From JAWXVD01 sp044425705 (GTDB taxonomy: Bacteria > Bacillota > Clostridia > Lachnospirales > Lachnospiraceae), in assembly GCA_044425705.1 (NCBI GenBank), contig JAWXVD010000026.1, positions 1 through 33,215 of the forward strand: a DNA stretch of 33,215 nucleotides. Direction: 5' to 3'. The translations under genes were made by a program, and so were the position numbers. Positions 14,717-23,516 of this stretch are shown piece by piece. The notes below the pieces were generated by a model. The model was not told the DNA's origin. It did no database searches and saw only the letters and a program-made list of their open reading frames with translations. The number at the start of each line of letters is the position of its first letter. Within the stretch, counting starts at the first letter, position 1.

Positions 14717-15820
14717 CTATCTGTTACACGATACCCATGACACAACCTTGTTTCTACCGCCTTTTTTTGCACAATATAGTGCCTCATCCACACGTGCTAA
14801 GGCAGCAGCAAATATTTCTTGTTTTGATTTATCCTTTGATAATTCAGATACACCTATACTTACTGTATTGGTTTTTCCATTTGGCAAAAACAACTTTTCC
14901 TCGGTCATTGCACGTATTCGTTCTGCCACAATTTCCGCCACTTGTATTTTTGTATCAAATAAAACAATTAAAAATTCTTCCCCACCAAATCGAATGACCA
15001 AATCATCTTTACGGCTACAAGATTTAAGGATATTAGAAAAATTCACAAGAACTTCATCCCCTACCGTATGGCCATATGTATCATTTACTATTTTAAATCG
15101 ATCAAGATCTGCCATAATCAATGATATAGAAGATTCTTCTTTCATTACCATAGCATCTATTTTAGGTATGTTGTCCTCAATGGCTCTTCTATTATATAAA
15201 CCTGTCAAAAAATCTTGACTCATCATTTTTTCTATTTTTAAATTTGCTTCTTTTAATTGTTTTGCATTTGAAGTAATTTCATTTTGCAATTTTTTCAGGG
15301 TCGAAATATCTACAATCTCTCCCACCAACCCTTTTGCATCACTTCCTTCTACTGCAAATCCTCGACTCCAATATAAGGAATGTCCTATCTCTCCATTAGG
15401 AAGTGCAAAATCCATATCGTAATGCTGAATCTGTCCAGATTGTATTAATTCTAAATCTTCCTTTTGATATCTCTCCCTTTCAACCATTGGCAAAAATTCT
15501 AAATCTAAGACTGTTTTGTTCAAGTATACTTCTCGCTCCATGCCAAAATATTTTTGGTAGGCTTCATTAAAATATACAAATTCACCTTTTTCATTCTTAA
15601 TAAAAACTGGATTCGGTAATGCGTTAATAGACGCTTCATAAAAGGAGCATTTTTCTGCATGTTCTAATGATTTCTTTTCTAACAACTGTTTTTCTAGCAT
15701 ATCTTGCTGTATTTTTAAAGCTATTTCTTCAATTTTACCAATTAAAATAGCTTTTACATTATCTTCTACTTGCATGGTTTCAATATAACATTTTAATTCT
15801 TCAATCACATTAATACCCAT
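14717..15820 (-). CDS. PAS-GGDEF diguanylate cyclase
   Basis: A 367-aa cytoplasmic protein without membrane segments. Residues 1-55 are helical. A PAS sensor domain follows at about 58-175 (INALPNPVFIKNEKGEFVYFN), then a short coiled linker and a GGDEF domain from about residue 200 (DFLTGLYNRRA). The active loop is GGEEF within RFGGEEFLIVL. An RKDD inhibitory I-site sits five residues before it, so the enzyme should make cyclic di-GMP and be inhibited by it. The metal/base motifs MADLDRFKIVNDTYGH and VSIGVS are intact. The PAS ligand is unknown. The gene is monocistronic, with a phased-repeat promoter upstream. Confidence 0.9.
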   Translation of the reverse strand: MGINVIEELKCYIETMQVEDNVKAILIGKIEEIALKIQQDMLEKQLLEKKSLEHAEKCSFYEASINALPNPVFIKNEKGEFVYFNEAYQKYFGMEREVYLNKTVLDLEFLPMVERERYQKEDLELIQSGQIQHYDMDFALPNGEIGHSLYWSRGFAVEGSDAKGLVGEIVDISTLKKLQNEITSNAKQLKEANLKIEKMMSQDFLTGLYNRRAIEDNIPKIDAMVMKEESSISLIMADLDRFKIVNDTYGHTVGDEVLVNFSNILKSCSRKDDLVIRFGGEEFLIVLFDTKIQVAEIVAERIRAMTEEKLFLPNGKTNTVSIGVSELSKDKSKQEIFAAALARVDEALYCAKKGGRNKVVSWVSCNR

Positions 15821-15919
15821 ACCTTCCTAGTAATTATGGTAAACTTATTCTCTATATCTTTCGTCTTTAGATGCTCTCATAATAAGCTCTTCACTTGACT
15901 GTCTCTTACTCTACATAAT

Positions 15920-15969
15920 ATCATATTATCCACGCAAAAAACGGACACTTAACGGACAATGCGCGGACA
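15920..15969 (-). promoter_or_regulatory. Promoter with three TGTCCG direct repeats at 11-bp pitch
   Basis: On the plus strand CGGACA starts at 15942, 15953 and 15964, an exact 11-bp spacing (TGTCCG on the minus strand). A TATGAT -10 box lies at 15925-15920. The promoter-proximal repeat occupies the position where a -35 box would be, and no good -35 is present. This is the usual design of promoters activated by PhoB/OmpR-type regulators. It faces the diguanylate cyclase gene about 100 bp away. Confidence 0.5.
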
Positions 15970-16081
15970 CAATCATCTATAAACTACATAGTTTTCCCAT
16001 CCTACAAACTAGTCCCATACGTAAAAATCATATTTGCAAGAAATTATCTTATAATCCTGTTTCGCAACGAATTAAATGAAC
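15970..16081. other. Intergenic stretch without recognisable gene
   Basis: Part of the gap between the diguanylate cyclase and the ABC ATPase gene. Beyond the phased repeats, the terminator and the 19-bp tandem repeat listed separately, I see no coding or structural signal. Confidence 0.5.
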
Positions 16082-16127
16082 AAAAAAACAACTTAAAAAT
16101 CAACCTTTTAGGTTTCATTTCAAGTTG
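16082..16127 (-). terminator. Rho-independent terminator of the ABC export operon
   Basis: On the minus strand CAACTT pairs with AAGTTG, and the stem continues through AAAT/ATTT and AACCT/AGGTT with small internal mismatches (16089-16127). Seven Ts follow directly (A-run 16082-16088 on the plus strand). It lies 115 bp beyond the last gene of the operon. Confidence 0.85.
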
Positions 16128-16181
16128 CTCCATTTCATATAAATAGTCTAACATAAACAACTATTCTACCATAAACGAAAA

Positions 16182-16235
16182 ATTACTTAATTTACTCTTA
16201 ATTACTTAATTTACTCTTAATTACTTAATTTACTT
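16182..16235. repeat. 19-bp tandem repeat, 2.8 copies
   Basis: ATTACTTAATTTACTCTTA occurs at 16182-16200 and 16201-16219, with a partial third copy to 16235. Copies are identical. It lies between the stop of the ATPase gene and the operon terminator. Function unknown; slippage-prone. Confidence 0.85.
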
Positions 16236-16242
16236 GTTTGAT

Positions 16243-16917
16243 TTAACTATGTTCGTATGGTACTATGTTACCATCCACAATTTTGATAACACGTTCTGCA
16301 TTCTCAGCTATTTTTTGATCATGAGTAATCATAACAATAGTATTACCCAATCCATGTAATTTATGGAATAAATCCATAACTTCCTGTCCTGTCTTACTAT
16401 CTAAAGCTCCTGTTGGTTCATCTGCTAATAAAATAGCTGGTGCTCCTACCAAAGCTCTTGCAATAGCAACCCTTTGTTGCTGTCCACCAGAAAGCTCTGA
16501 AGGTCTATGTTTCATTCTCTCCGCCATACCTAATAATTCAATGGTGTCCATAGACATTTCAATGGCTTTATTATGCGGAATCCCTCTTGCAATCAGAGGC
16601 ATAATTACATTTTGAATTACCGAATACGTTGGTATTAACTGATATTTTTGAAAAATAAATCCGATTTTTTCATTTCGAATCCTAGTCAATGCTTCCCCTT
16701 TTTTCTTATGAATAGGGATTCCATCAAGATAATATTCCCCTGCATCCCATTTATCCATACATCCAATGATGTTCATTAAAGTAGATTTTCCTGAACCTGA
16801 AGGACCTAAAATAGCAACAAATTCACCTTTTTTCACCTCCGTATCTACACCATGTAATACCTCGATTTTTTCACTTCCCGTTTCATATATCTTTACGATA
16901 CCGTTCATTTTAATCAT
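16243..16917 (-). CDS. ABC transporter ATPase, MacB/LolD type
   Basis: A 224-aa ATPase with Walker A GPSGSGKST (38-46), Q-loop FIFQKYQLIP (Q90), signature LSGGQQQRVAIARAL from 142, Walker B ILLADEPTG (D166, E167) and the H-loop His at 199 (MITHD). The opening MIKMNGIVKIYETG and the size fit the MacB/LolD family that powers FtsX-type permeases. It is the last gene of the operon and pairs with the permease at 17904-19292, from which it is separated by the lipoprotein gene. Such transporters are mechanotransmitters that move peptides, lipids or lipoproteins rather than pumping through the membrane channel. Confidence 0.92.
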   Translation of the reverse strand: MIKMNGIVKIYETGSEKIEVLHGVDTEVKKGEFVAILGPSGSGKSTLMNIIGCMDKWDAGEYYLDGIPIHKKKGEALTRIRNEKIGFIFQKYQLIPTYSVIQNVIMPLIARGIPHNKAIEMSMDTIELLGMAERMKHRPSELSGGQQQRVAIARALVGAPAILLADEPTGALDSKTGQEVMDLFHKLHGLGNTIVMITHDQKIAENAERVIKIVDGNIVPYEHS

Positions 16918-16987
16918 ATTTTTGTAATCTCATTCTTTCTAGAAATAATCTTAAAACTGTTTAGCACTTGTAGTCGTTCTAGTATTT

Positions 16988-17758
16988 CTATCCTAAAATA
17001 TCCACCGATAATACGATATTCTCATCACTTAATGTAACTTGAATATAGGACTCTACCGAAATTTGCGTAAATGTCATTTCCATACCATATTGATTCACTG
17101 CCGTACCGATAGGAATGGTTAATTCCATAAATTCATCTGATAGCGGATACATATCTGCCAAACTGACTTCTTCCGAGTCACCCATCATTCCCGACATACC
17201 GCCTGATTCCATATCTGGCATCTCACCAGAGCCCATATCTGGCATTTCACCGGAATCCATGTCTGGCATTCCACCACTCATTCCAGTTTGTACCATAACT
17301 ATGTCTGATGTTGTCTCTTTGGACACTAAAGTTTCGGTGGTAGTTGTTTCTGTCATTCCCATATTGTACACAGCGGCATCACCCGTATTACTACTTGACA
17401 TACCTTCTGCACTTCGTCCTTCTGGCATTTCGCCTTCTGGCATTCCACCTTCTGGCATTTCGCCTTCTGGCATTCCACCTTCTGGCATTTCACCTTCTGG
17501 CATTTCACCTTCTGGCATTTCACCTTCCATACTGCCACCTTGGTTTCCTTCGTTTTGATTACCTGTAGATGTGGATGATAATTGTATAGTAATTCTATTT
17601 CCATATGCTTCTGTCACATAACCAATGATTTGTGTTCCCACAACTTCCTCTTCTATATGTTCTGCATCTTCATCATCACCACAACCTATCAAAAATACAA
17701 ACTGAAAACACAATAGAAAAACAACTATACGCTTTGAAATTTTTTTTAATCTAATCAT
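16988..17758 (-). CDS. Met/Glu/Gly-rich repeat lipoprotein
   Basis: A 256-aa predicted lipoprotein. The start at 17758 was chosen for its AGAGGCAAG site and because it gives a normal signal peptide (MIRLKKISKRIVVFLL, then LIGC as lipobox). The first region ends in a YVTEAYGNRITIQLSS segment. Next come seven 5-residue repeats of the type EMPEG/GMPEG, a Ser/Thr-rich part, and a second block of three GEMPDM-type 7-mers ending GGMSGMMGD. The last 60 residues look folded, with beta-strand character (FMELTIPIGTAV, MTFTQISVESYIQVTLS). The spacing of Met and acidic residues recalls metal-binding Met motifs, but no ligand is proven. It lies between permease and ATPase genes, so it probably serves the same export system. 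Confidence 0.75.
   Translation of the reverse strand: MIRLKKISKRIVVFLLCFQFVFLIGCGDDEDAEHIEEEVVGTQIIGYVTEAYGNRITIQLSSTSTGNQNEGNQGGSMEGEMPEGEMPEGEMPEGGMPEGEMPEGGMPEGEMPEGRSAEGMSSSNTGDAAVYNMGMTETTTTETLVSKETTSDIVMVQTGMSGGMPDMDSGEMPDMGSGEMPDMESGGMSGMMGDSEEVSLADMYPLSDEFMELTIPIGTAVNQYGMEMTFTQISVESYIQVTLSDENIVLSVDILG
17418..17522. repeat. 15-bp in-frame minisatellite in the lipoprotein gene
   Basis: Seven tandem units of the type CCTTCTGGCATTTCG, partly alternating with a CCA-ending variant so that some neighbours share a 30-bp period. Each unit encodes one E/G-MPEG pentapeptide. The length should vary by slippage without shifting the frame. Confidence 0.9.
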
Positions 17759-17903
17759 CTTGCCTCTATTTCCAAGTGCTTTACTCTGTGAATTTTTGAG
17801 CATCAGTCTTATTCTTTTTCATGCTATCATTCATCAGTGTATTTGCCCTCATTCCCTTCCTAAATTTTTAGTAACTATTCAAAAGAGCATTGAACGGTTA
17901 TCT

Positions 17904-19292
17904 TTAATCATTATTAAGTGCTTCAATTGGAATTAAATTAGACGCTTGGAATGCTGGATAAAATCCAAATACTGTACCTGTCATGACTGCAAATAAAAAT
18001 GCTAATACAATAGAATAATTTGTCATTACAACAGTAATATCTGCATAACTCATCAATGGCATTATAGCAAAACTAAGGAGTACTCCTACTACACCTCCAA
18101 GAACACCTATCATACCTGCCTCAATCAAAAATAGTAATAGAATATTGCTTTTTTTCGTACCTAAGGCCTTTAAAATACCAATTTCTCTTGTTCTTTCTTT
18201 TACCGATACAAACAATACATTCATAATACCAATACCGCCAACAATAAATACAATAACTGCTACTGCTACTAAAAGTAATGATAATGTATTAGCCGATTCT
18301 AACGCAGCATCCATAGTAGCTCCCGCATCTTCTATTAAATAACTACCGTCTGGATTAGATTGTTTCAAAACAATTTCAATATTTTCCATAATCGTATCTA
18401 CATCATCAATATTTTCTGCTAAGATAGAGAATTGTGAAACAGTATCTCTTTCTATTAAATATTTATCGGCTGTACTATATGGCATAAAGATAGAAGTATC
18501 AGGACTAACACCTGAAACCACAGTACCCATAGATTCTAATACACCATTCACCACATAGTTTCTTCCATCAATCTCCACTTGACTATCAAATGCGTCATAA
18601 ACAGAATCAAACATATCTATTGCTACATCATATCCTAATACAACACATCTGGTTAAGTTTTCTTCATCATCATCTGTGATAAAATCTCCATACAACATAG
18701 ATAAGTTTGAAATTTCTTGATAACTACTCTGTGCTGCAATAACCGTATATTCTTCTGCTTCATCTAATTCTCCACCAAGAACCTCTACATCTATAGATGC
18801 AATCATAGATCCTGAACTAATTCCCGGAACGAAGAACAGTACATTTTCTAATTCTTCTTCTGTTAAAGTAAGGGTATCACTCATCGATGTAATAGCTGCT
18901 GAAGCACCTGATGGCATTCCACCTCCTGAGGAACCACCACCGCCTGACGAGCCTCCTGATGGCATTCCACCTCCTGAGGAACCACCACCGCCTGACGAGC
19001 CACCTGATGGCATTCCACCGCCCATATCCATTCCACCACCCATCATTTCCATTCCGGGCATCATTCCGCCCATCATATCCATCATGCTTGATTCGGATGC
19101 GGTTACCGTAATGGTACCCGCATTCAGTGTTTTGTATTGTTCCTCTACATCTTGTACACCACCTTCACCAATGGCAATAACCATTACAATTGTGGCTGCA
19201 CCTACTATAATTCCTAATGAAGTTAAAAATACTTTAAATTTACTTTGTCTGATATTAATCATAACAAGACGAAATATTTCACTAACTTGCAC
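17904..19292 (-). CDS. MacB-like ABC permease with Met/Gly-rich extracellular insert
   Basis: A 462-aa FtsX/MacB permease. The first membrane helix is in FKVFLTSLGIIVGAATIVMVI, followed by an extracellular domain of about 270 residues and three helices near the C-terminus (VAVIVFIVGGIGIMNVLFVSV, then the REIGILKALG coupling motif). Directly after the first strand of the outer domain (about residues 68-130) sits an insert unusual for the family: MMDMMGGMMPGMEMMGGGMDMGGG and then Gly/Ser repeats. The GTG start at 19292 overlaps the end of the HlyD-like gene by 11 bp. The partner ATPase is at 16243. The insert shares its Met-rich character with the lipoprotein of the operon. Confidence 0.88.
   Translation of the reverse strand: MQVSEIFRLVMINIRQSKFKVFLTSLGIIVGAATIVMVIAIGEGGVQDVEEQYKTLNAGTITVTASESSMMDMMGGMMPGMEMMGGGMDMGGGMPSGGSSGGGGSSGGGMPSGGSSGGGGSSGGGMPSGASAAITSMSDTLTLTEEELENVLFFVPGISSGSMIASIDVEVLGGELDEAEEYTVIAAQSSYQEISNLSMLYGDFITDDDEENLTRCVVLGYDVAIDMFDSVYDAFDSQVEIDGRNYVVNGVLESMGTVVSGVSPDTSIFMPYSTADKYLIERDTVSQFSILAENIDDVDTIMENIEIVLKQSNPDGSYLIEDAGATMDAALESANTLSLLLVAVAVIVFIVGGIGIMNVLFVSVKERTREIGILKALGTKKSNILLLFLIEAGMIGVLGGVVGVLLSFAIMPLMSYADITVVMTNYSIVLAFLFAVMTGTVFGFYPAFQASNLIPIEALNND
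18913..19020. repeat. 48-bp in-frame tandem repeat in the permease gene
   Basis: Units 18913-18960 and 18961-19008 are almost identical, with a partial third copy after 19009. Each encodes a 16-residue Ser/Gly segment ending in GMPSG-like residues. Since 48 is a multiple of 3, copy-number change keeps the frame. Confidence 0.88.
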
Positions 19293-21243
19293 TATTAGTC
19301 ACCGCACTTTCTATAATAACTATGTCACCTTCTTCTAATCCAGAAATAATCTCTACATCAAATCCATCTGAGAATCCTGTTTCTACTTCCTTCATTATAA
19401 CCTCACCAGTATCACCTATCATCTTCACATATTGTTTACCATCTTCATTGGTAATACATCTACTTGAGACTACCAATACATTGCTTTCTTGTTCTTGGAT
19501 AAAGGTGATATCTGCACTCATGCCTTCGTATACTACAATATCTTCATAACTTGAAATATCACATGTTAAAGTCACAGAATAGTATACACTTGATGACATA
19601 CCACCTGATGAAGTAATGGAAATACTTTCCACCTCTGCAGGCATCGATAAATCTTCATAAGCATCAAATACAACATATGTTTCCATACCGATAGAGATAG
19701 CACTAATATCTGTCTGCTCAATGCTTACATATAATTCAACCATGGTATTATCTGCAATAGTTGCAATTGCATAATCTGCATAAACTGTAGTATCTTCATC
19801 TGAAATAGACATTACATATCCTGCACAAGGTGCCACTACATAGCCTGATGCTGAAATTTCATCTAATTCATCAATTTGTTCTTGAATATCATCTACATTT
19901 AACTGTGCTGTTGTTACTGATAAATTAGCAGAAGCAATTGTGTTGGAATATTCTGCATCTTTTGCATTATATTCTTGCATCGTTGAATTATAATCAGAAT
20001 CAGCACTCAAAGTAGCCGATGCCATAGCAATTTCATAATTATCTCTTTGTAATTTTAAGTTACTCATTTCTTCATAAGCATCAGCAATTTGATCTGGTAG
20101 ATCTTCGCGATCTGATTCATAACTTGATTCTGCTGACGATACTTGTGTAGCTAAGCTAGAAAGAGAACTTTGTAGGGTGGTTAATTGACTTTCTAGAGAG
20201 CTGATTGCTGATTCTAGGGCATCTTCTGATGTTGAGTAGTATGCTTGATGGTCTGCATAGCTTGGGTAGTTATAAGTAGCTGTTGTTGTTGTTTCATCAG
20301 CATCTGTAGATACCTGTGCTACTCCGTCTGTTTGAAGTTCTTTACAGCAATCACAACTACCTGTACTTATTGTCGAATTGGTAAGTCCCATTGTACTATT
20401 AGCAGTATTATAACAATTTGCAATCGCTTCTCCATTTGCAACTTCTAATGCATACAATTCTGCTTCCTTTACCTCTATCTCATTTTCTTTAGCAATAATT
20501 TCATCATTTTTACTATAATAAGAAGAGCTTAAGGTATCAATATTAAATTCATCTCCATAATAATTACTATAATTGTCTTCTAATTCTTCAATATCTTCTT
20601 CCAAATCAGCAATATCATTTAAAATTGCCGTATACTCGATATCTAATTCTGCAATCGTTAAAGTATACAATCTTTCTGCATTTGTTCCATCAAACTCTGT
20701 TGAATTAAGGGCTGAACTTGCTGATAATTCTGTAGTTGCTGCATTTAAGATTGCATTATCTAAAGTGATTTGAGCTGATGCCAATTCTAATTCTAGTGTT
20801 TCATAAGCATCTTCTAAAAGCTCTATGTCAATTTTTGCTAAGACTTCATCTTCTTCCACATACTGTCCAGCTTTTACATATACTTCTTCCAAAGTAGTTT
20901 CAAATTCATAGGTTACACTAGTAGCATAAAGCCCTGCTGTACCCATCTCCGTTAACCCTACAATAATATCACCATATGTAACTTCTTCTTCCATATATAG
21001 GCTAGAATTTGCCATAGCACTTTGGGTCGCTTTATTGTTTTGTGTGTAATTCACTGCCGCATATGCACCAATCCCCACACTCACTACCACAACAGAACAT
21101 ACCGAAGCGATAATGATTTTTTTCTTAGTAAATTTAGCACCTTCTTTAATAGCACTCTTTCCTACCTCAGTAGCTCCTTCTTTATTACCTCTTTTAAAAA
21201 GACTACCACACTTTTCCTTGATTGCTACAAATTTTTCTTTCAA
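19282..21243 (-). CDS. HlyD-like periplasmic-adaptor-type protein
   Basis: About 653 aa. The TTG at 21243 is preferred because AAAGGGGAG lies 6 nt before it; in-frame ATGs at 21306/21309 lack such a site. A cytoplasmic head of about 40 residues is followed by one membrane helix (about 42-64) and the adaptor fold. The first barrel/lipoyl half (VYVKAGQYVEEDEVLAKIDI), a very long coiled coil of about 300 residues, and the second half (SGYVVAPCAGYVMSI) come next, then beta-barrel and membrane-proximal domains. The coiled-coil tip carries Cys-Asp-Cys-Cys at about 297-300. In Gram-positives such adaptors couple to MacB-type permeases to hand over substrates at the cell surface. Two-component genes precede it and the permease overlaps its end. 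Confidence 0.85.
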   Translation of the reverse strand: MKEKFVAIKEKCGSLFKRGNKEGATEVGKSAIKEGAKFTKKKIIIASVCSVVVVSVGIGAYAAVNYTQNNKATQSAMANSSLYMEEEVTYGDIIVGLTEMGTAGLYATSVTYEFETTLEEVYVKAGQYVEEDEVLAKIDIELLEDAYETLELELASAQITLDNAILNAATTELSASSALNSTEFDGTNAERLYTLTIAELDIEYTAILNDIADLEEDIEELEDNYSNYYGDEFNIDTLSSSYYSKNDEIIAKENEIEVKEAELYALEVANGEAIANCYNTANSTMGLTNSTISTGSCDCCKELQTDGVAQVSTDADETTTTATYNYPSYADHQAYYSTSEDALESAISSLESQLTTLQSSLSSLATQVSSAESSYESDREDLPDQIADAYEEMSNLKLQRDNYEIAMASATLSADSDYNSTMQEYNAKDAEYSNTIASANLSVTTAQLNVDDIQEQIDELDEISASGYVVAPCAGYVMSISDEDTTVYADYAIATIADNTMVELYVSIEQTDISAISIGMETYVVFDAYEDLSMPAEVESISITSSGGMSSSVYYSVTLTCDISSYEDIVVYEGMSADITFIQEQESNVLVVSSRCITNEDGKQYVKMIGDTGEVIMKEVETGFSDGFDVEIISGLEEGDIVIIESAVTNSAS

Positions 21244-21332
21244 AACAAACTCCCCTTTCTTGTCATTCACCTTTTGCTCATTTGTTACTATATTTTTCAC
21301 CTTCATCACTATAAACCATATTTATGATTTTT

Positions 21333-22829
21333 CTATGATGGCTCTGTGTCCTTTTTGTGTTCATCAATTTTTCCAATTTCAAAAGCAAAGGCAACTCCAT
21401 CACTTTGATTTATTACCTGATAAACACCACCATGTTTTTCTATAATCGTTTTTACAATATACAATCCTAGTCCTACATTTTTGCCACTTCTGACTCTGGC
21501 TTTATCTACCCTATAAAAACTATCCCATACATAAGGCAAATCACCATCTGCAATATTTTTCCCTTGATTATACACAGTAAAGACACATGTATCTTCTTGC
21601 TTATGTAAGGTTATTGAAATCCTATCTCCACTTTTCGTATGACTAATAGCATTGGTTACATAATTCTTCATAGCTTGTTCTAAATATTTCTCATCACCTT
21701 CTATCCAAAGACCTTCTTCAATTTCATACTGTAATTGAAATGGCTCTAACAGAGGTTTCATTTTTATCACCAAATTCAAACATAGTTCAGAAAAATCAAA
21801 TCCTTTCAACTCCATCTTAGAAAGACCACTTTCTACAGATGAGATATCAAGCATACTGCTAACCATATCACTTAAACGTTCTGTCTCTTCAATGATGGTT
21901 TCACAATAGTATTCTTTATCAATACCTTCCACGTTACTCTGTAAATTTGCTGCATATAATTGAAGCAATGCCAATGGCGTTTTCATCTCGTGAGAAACAT
22001 TGGCTACAAATTCACGCCGCATATTTTCTATTTGTTTTTGATAATCTACATCTTTTTGCAATTCTTCATTTGCTAAATTCAATTCCTTAATATTCATTTC
22101 TAATTGCCCTGACATAGAATTAATGCTCTGTGCAAGACTCGATAACTCTCTAGAAGGAGCTTCTTCATTAGCTCTATGACGAAAATCTAATTTTGCATAT
22201 CTTGCAGATATTTCTTCAATCTCTTTCAAGGGTTTTGTTAACTGCTTTGAAAAAATACTAAAGAGAATACAACCCATAATTAGTACAATCCCAGAAATAA
22301 TAAATCCTGATTTTGTAAATAGCTCTACACTGCTTGATATAGAATCTACTGGCAACGAAATTGTTACAAAAATTTCCTCAGATTCATTTGAAAAAGTTCC
22401 TAATACTCTCAACATAGACATTTCATCCATAGGTCCTTTGGCAATACCAGGAATGGGTGCTATGCTATAATTCTCATTTTCAAATTCCGGAAAATTATAA
22501 TCAGCAAGTGGTGCTTTCTCCTGAAGTCTTTGATTATAACTGATATAAATCACTTCTTCCTCTGTTGTAACCATCACCTGCAAATTTTCTTTAGATTCAT
22601 AGGTAGACACTATTGCTTCTATACTACCAGTGGTTCCGTCATAACTTTCCTTAATCTCATAAAAACATTCTTTCATTAAATTTTCTTTATAAGATTTATA
22701 GTACTCCTTTGCAAAAAATAAATTAAAAATCAATTGCATAATCACAAGTAAAGACACCAAAATGCTAAATACAACCATCAATCTTGTTCTAATAGATCTT
22801 TTATCTTTTCCCTTTTTGATTTCTATCAT
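21333..22829 (-). CDS. Sensor histidine kinase
   Basis: A 498-aa membrane kinase. Membrane helices are at about 16-39 and 173-193, and the extracellular sensor between them has 130 residues with Met/Pro patches (GPMDEMSML). HAMP, a short coiled coil, and the HisKA domain with FVANVSHEMKTPLA (phospho-acceptor H280) follow. The ATPase domain has the N-box NYVTNAISHT and G-boxes ending GLGLYIVKTI. It starts 3 bp after the response regulator stop, so the pair is cotranscribed. It lies upstream of the export genes and probably senses their substrate or envelope stress. Confidence 0.92.
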   Translation of the reverse strand: MIEIKKGKDKRSIRTRLMVVFSILVSLLVIMQLIFNLFFAKEYYKSYKENLMKECFYEIKESYDGTTGSIEAIVSTYESKENLQVMVTTEEEVIYISYNQRLQEKAPLADYNFPEFENENYSIAPIPGIAKGPMDEMSMLRVLGTFSNESEEIFVTISLPVDSISSSVELFTKSGFIISGIVLIMGCILFSIFSKQLTKPLKEIEEISARYAKLDFRHRANEEAPSRELSSLAQSINSMSGQLEMNIKELNLANEELQKDVDYQKQIENMRREFVANVSHEMKTPLALLQLYAANLQSNVEGIDKEYYCETIIEETERLSDMVSSMLDISSVESGLSKMELKGFDFSELCLNLVIKMKPLLEPFQLQYEIEEGLWIEGDEKYLEQAMKNYVTNAISHTKSGDRISITLHKQEDTCVFTVYNQGKNIADGDLPYVWDSFYRVDKARVRSGKNVGLGLYIVKTIIEKHGGVYQVINQSDGVAFAFEIGKIDEHKKDTEPS

Positions 22830-22832
22830 TGT

Positions 22833-23516
22833 TTAAACCTCAAATTTATATCCCACTCTATGTACTGTCTTAATATAACTTGCTTTATCTCCTAATTTTA
22901 TTCGAAGTTGCTTCACATGGGTATCTACCGTACGGCTATCGCCTTCAAACTCATATCCCCATACACTATTTAAAATTTGTTCTCTTGTGAATATCAAAGA
23001 TTGATTTAACATAAAGAAATGAATCAGCTCAAATTCTCTGTTCGTTAATTCTATTGCTTCTCCTTTTACCACGATACTTCTTTTCACTGTGTTTAAAATA
23101 ATCTCTCCTGCAACAATTTCACTTTCGTTATTTTTTCCTAATCGTCTTAATACTGTCTCAACCCTAGCCAATAATAAAGTTGGTGAAAAAGGCTTTGTAA
23201 TATAATCATCTGCCCCACTTTTCAAACCTTTCACCTGATCATATTCTTCTCCTCTTGCTGTCACCATAATGATAGGCGTTAGAGAACCATTCGCTCTCAA
23301 TTCATCCAATACTTCAAATCCATTCATGATAGGCATCATCACATCTAACAACATCAAATCAATTTGTGTACTATATTGATAATAAATTTCTAAAGCATCC
23401 TCTCCATTGTGAGCTTCTAACACATGAAAACCATTTGCTTTCAAGAAATCTTTTAACGCTCTTACCATTCTAATCTCATCATCCACAATAAATATACATC
23501 TTTTTTCTCCAAACAT
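22833..23516 (-). CDS. OmpR-family response regulator
   Basis: A 227-aa regulator. The receiver domain has acidic residues VDDE near the start, phospho-acceptor D58 in LMLLDVMMP, T86 and K108 (DYITKPFSP). The C-terminal winged-helix domain is typical: LTNREFELIHFFM, then SVWGYEFEGDSRTVDTHVKQLRIKL and VHRVGYKFE. The ATG has AGGGGA just upstream. It opens the operon with the kinase and the HlyD/MacB export genes, so it likely controls this operon. Its binding site is not obvious in the 318 bp upstream. Confidence 0.93.
   Translation of the reverse strand: MFGEKRCIFIVDDEIRMVRALKDFLKANGFHVLEAHNGEDALEIYYQYSTQIDLMLLDVMMPIMNGFEVLDELRANGSLTPIIMVTARGEEYDQVKGLKSGADDYITKPFSPTLLLARVETVLRRLGKNNESEIVAGEIILNTVKRSIVVKGEAIELTNREFELIHFFMLNQSLIFTREQILNSVWGYEFEGDSRTVDTHVKQLRIKLGDKASYIKTVHRVGYKFEV

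Noticed and set aside
14602..14997. 131-codon plus-strand frame opposite the diguanylate cyclase
   Set aside because: Antisense to a well-supported GGDEF gene, with no start signals and no recognisable motifs.
17418..17522. CRISPR-like array
   Set aside because: Units are contiguous 15-mers without spacers and are in frame within a coding sequence.
17115..17558. 147-codon plus-strand frame opposite the lipoprotein gene
   Set aside because: A by-product of the 15-bp repeat, which stays open in several frames; composition is purely repeat-driven.
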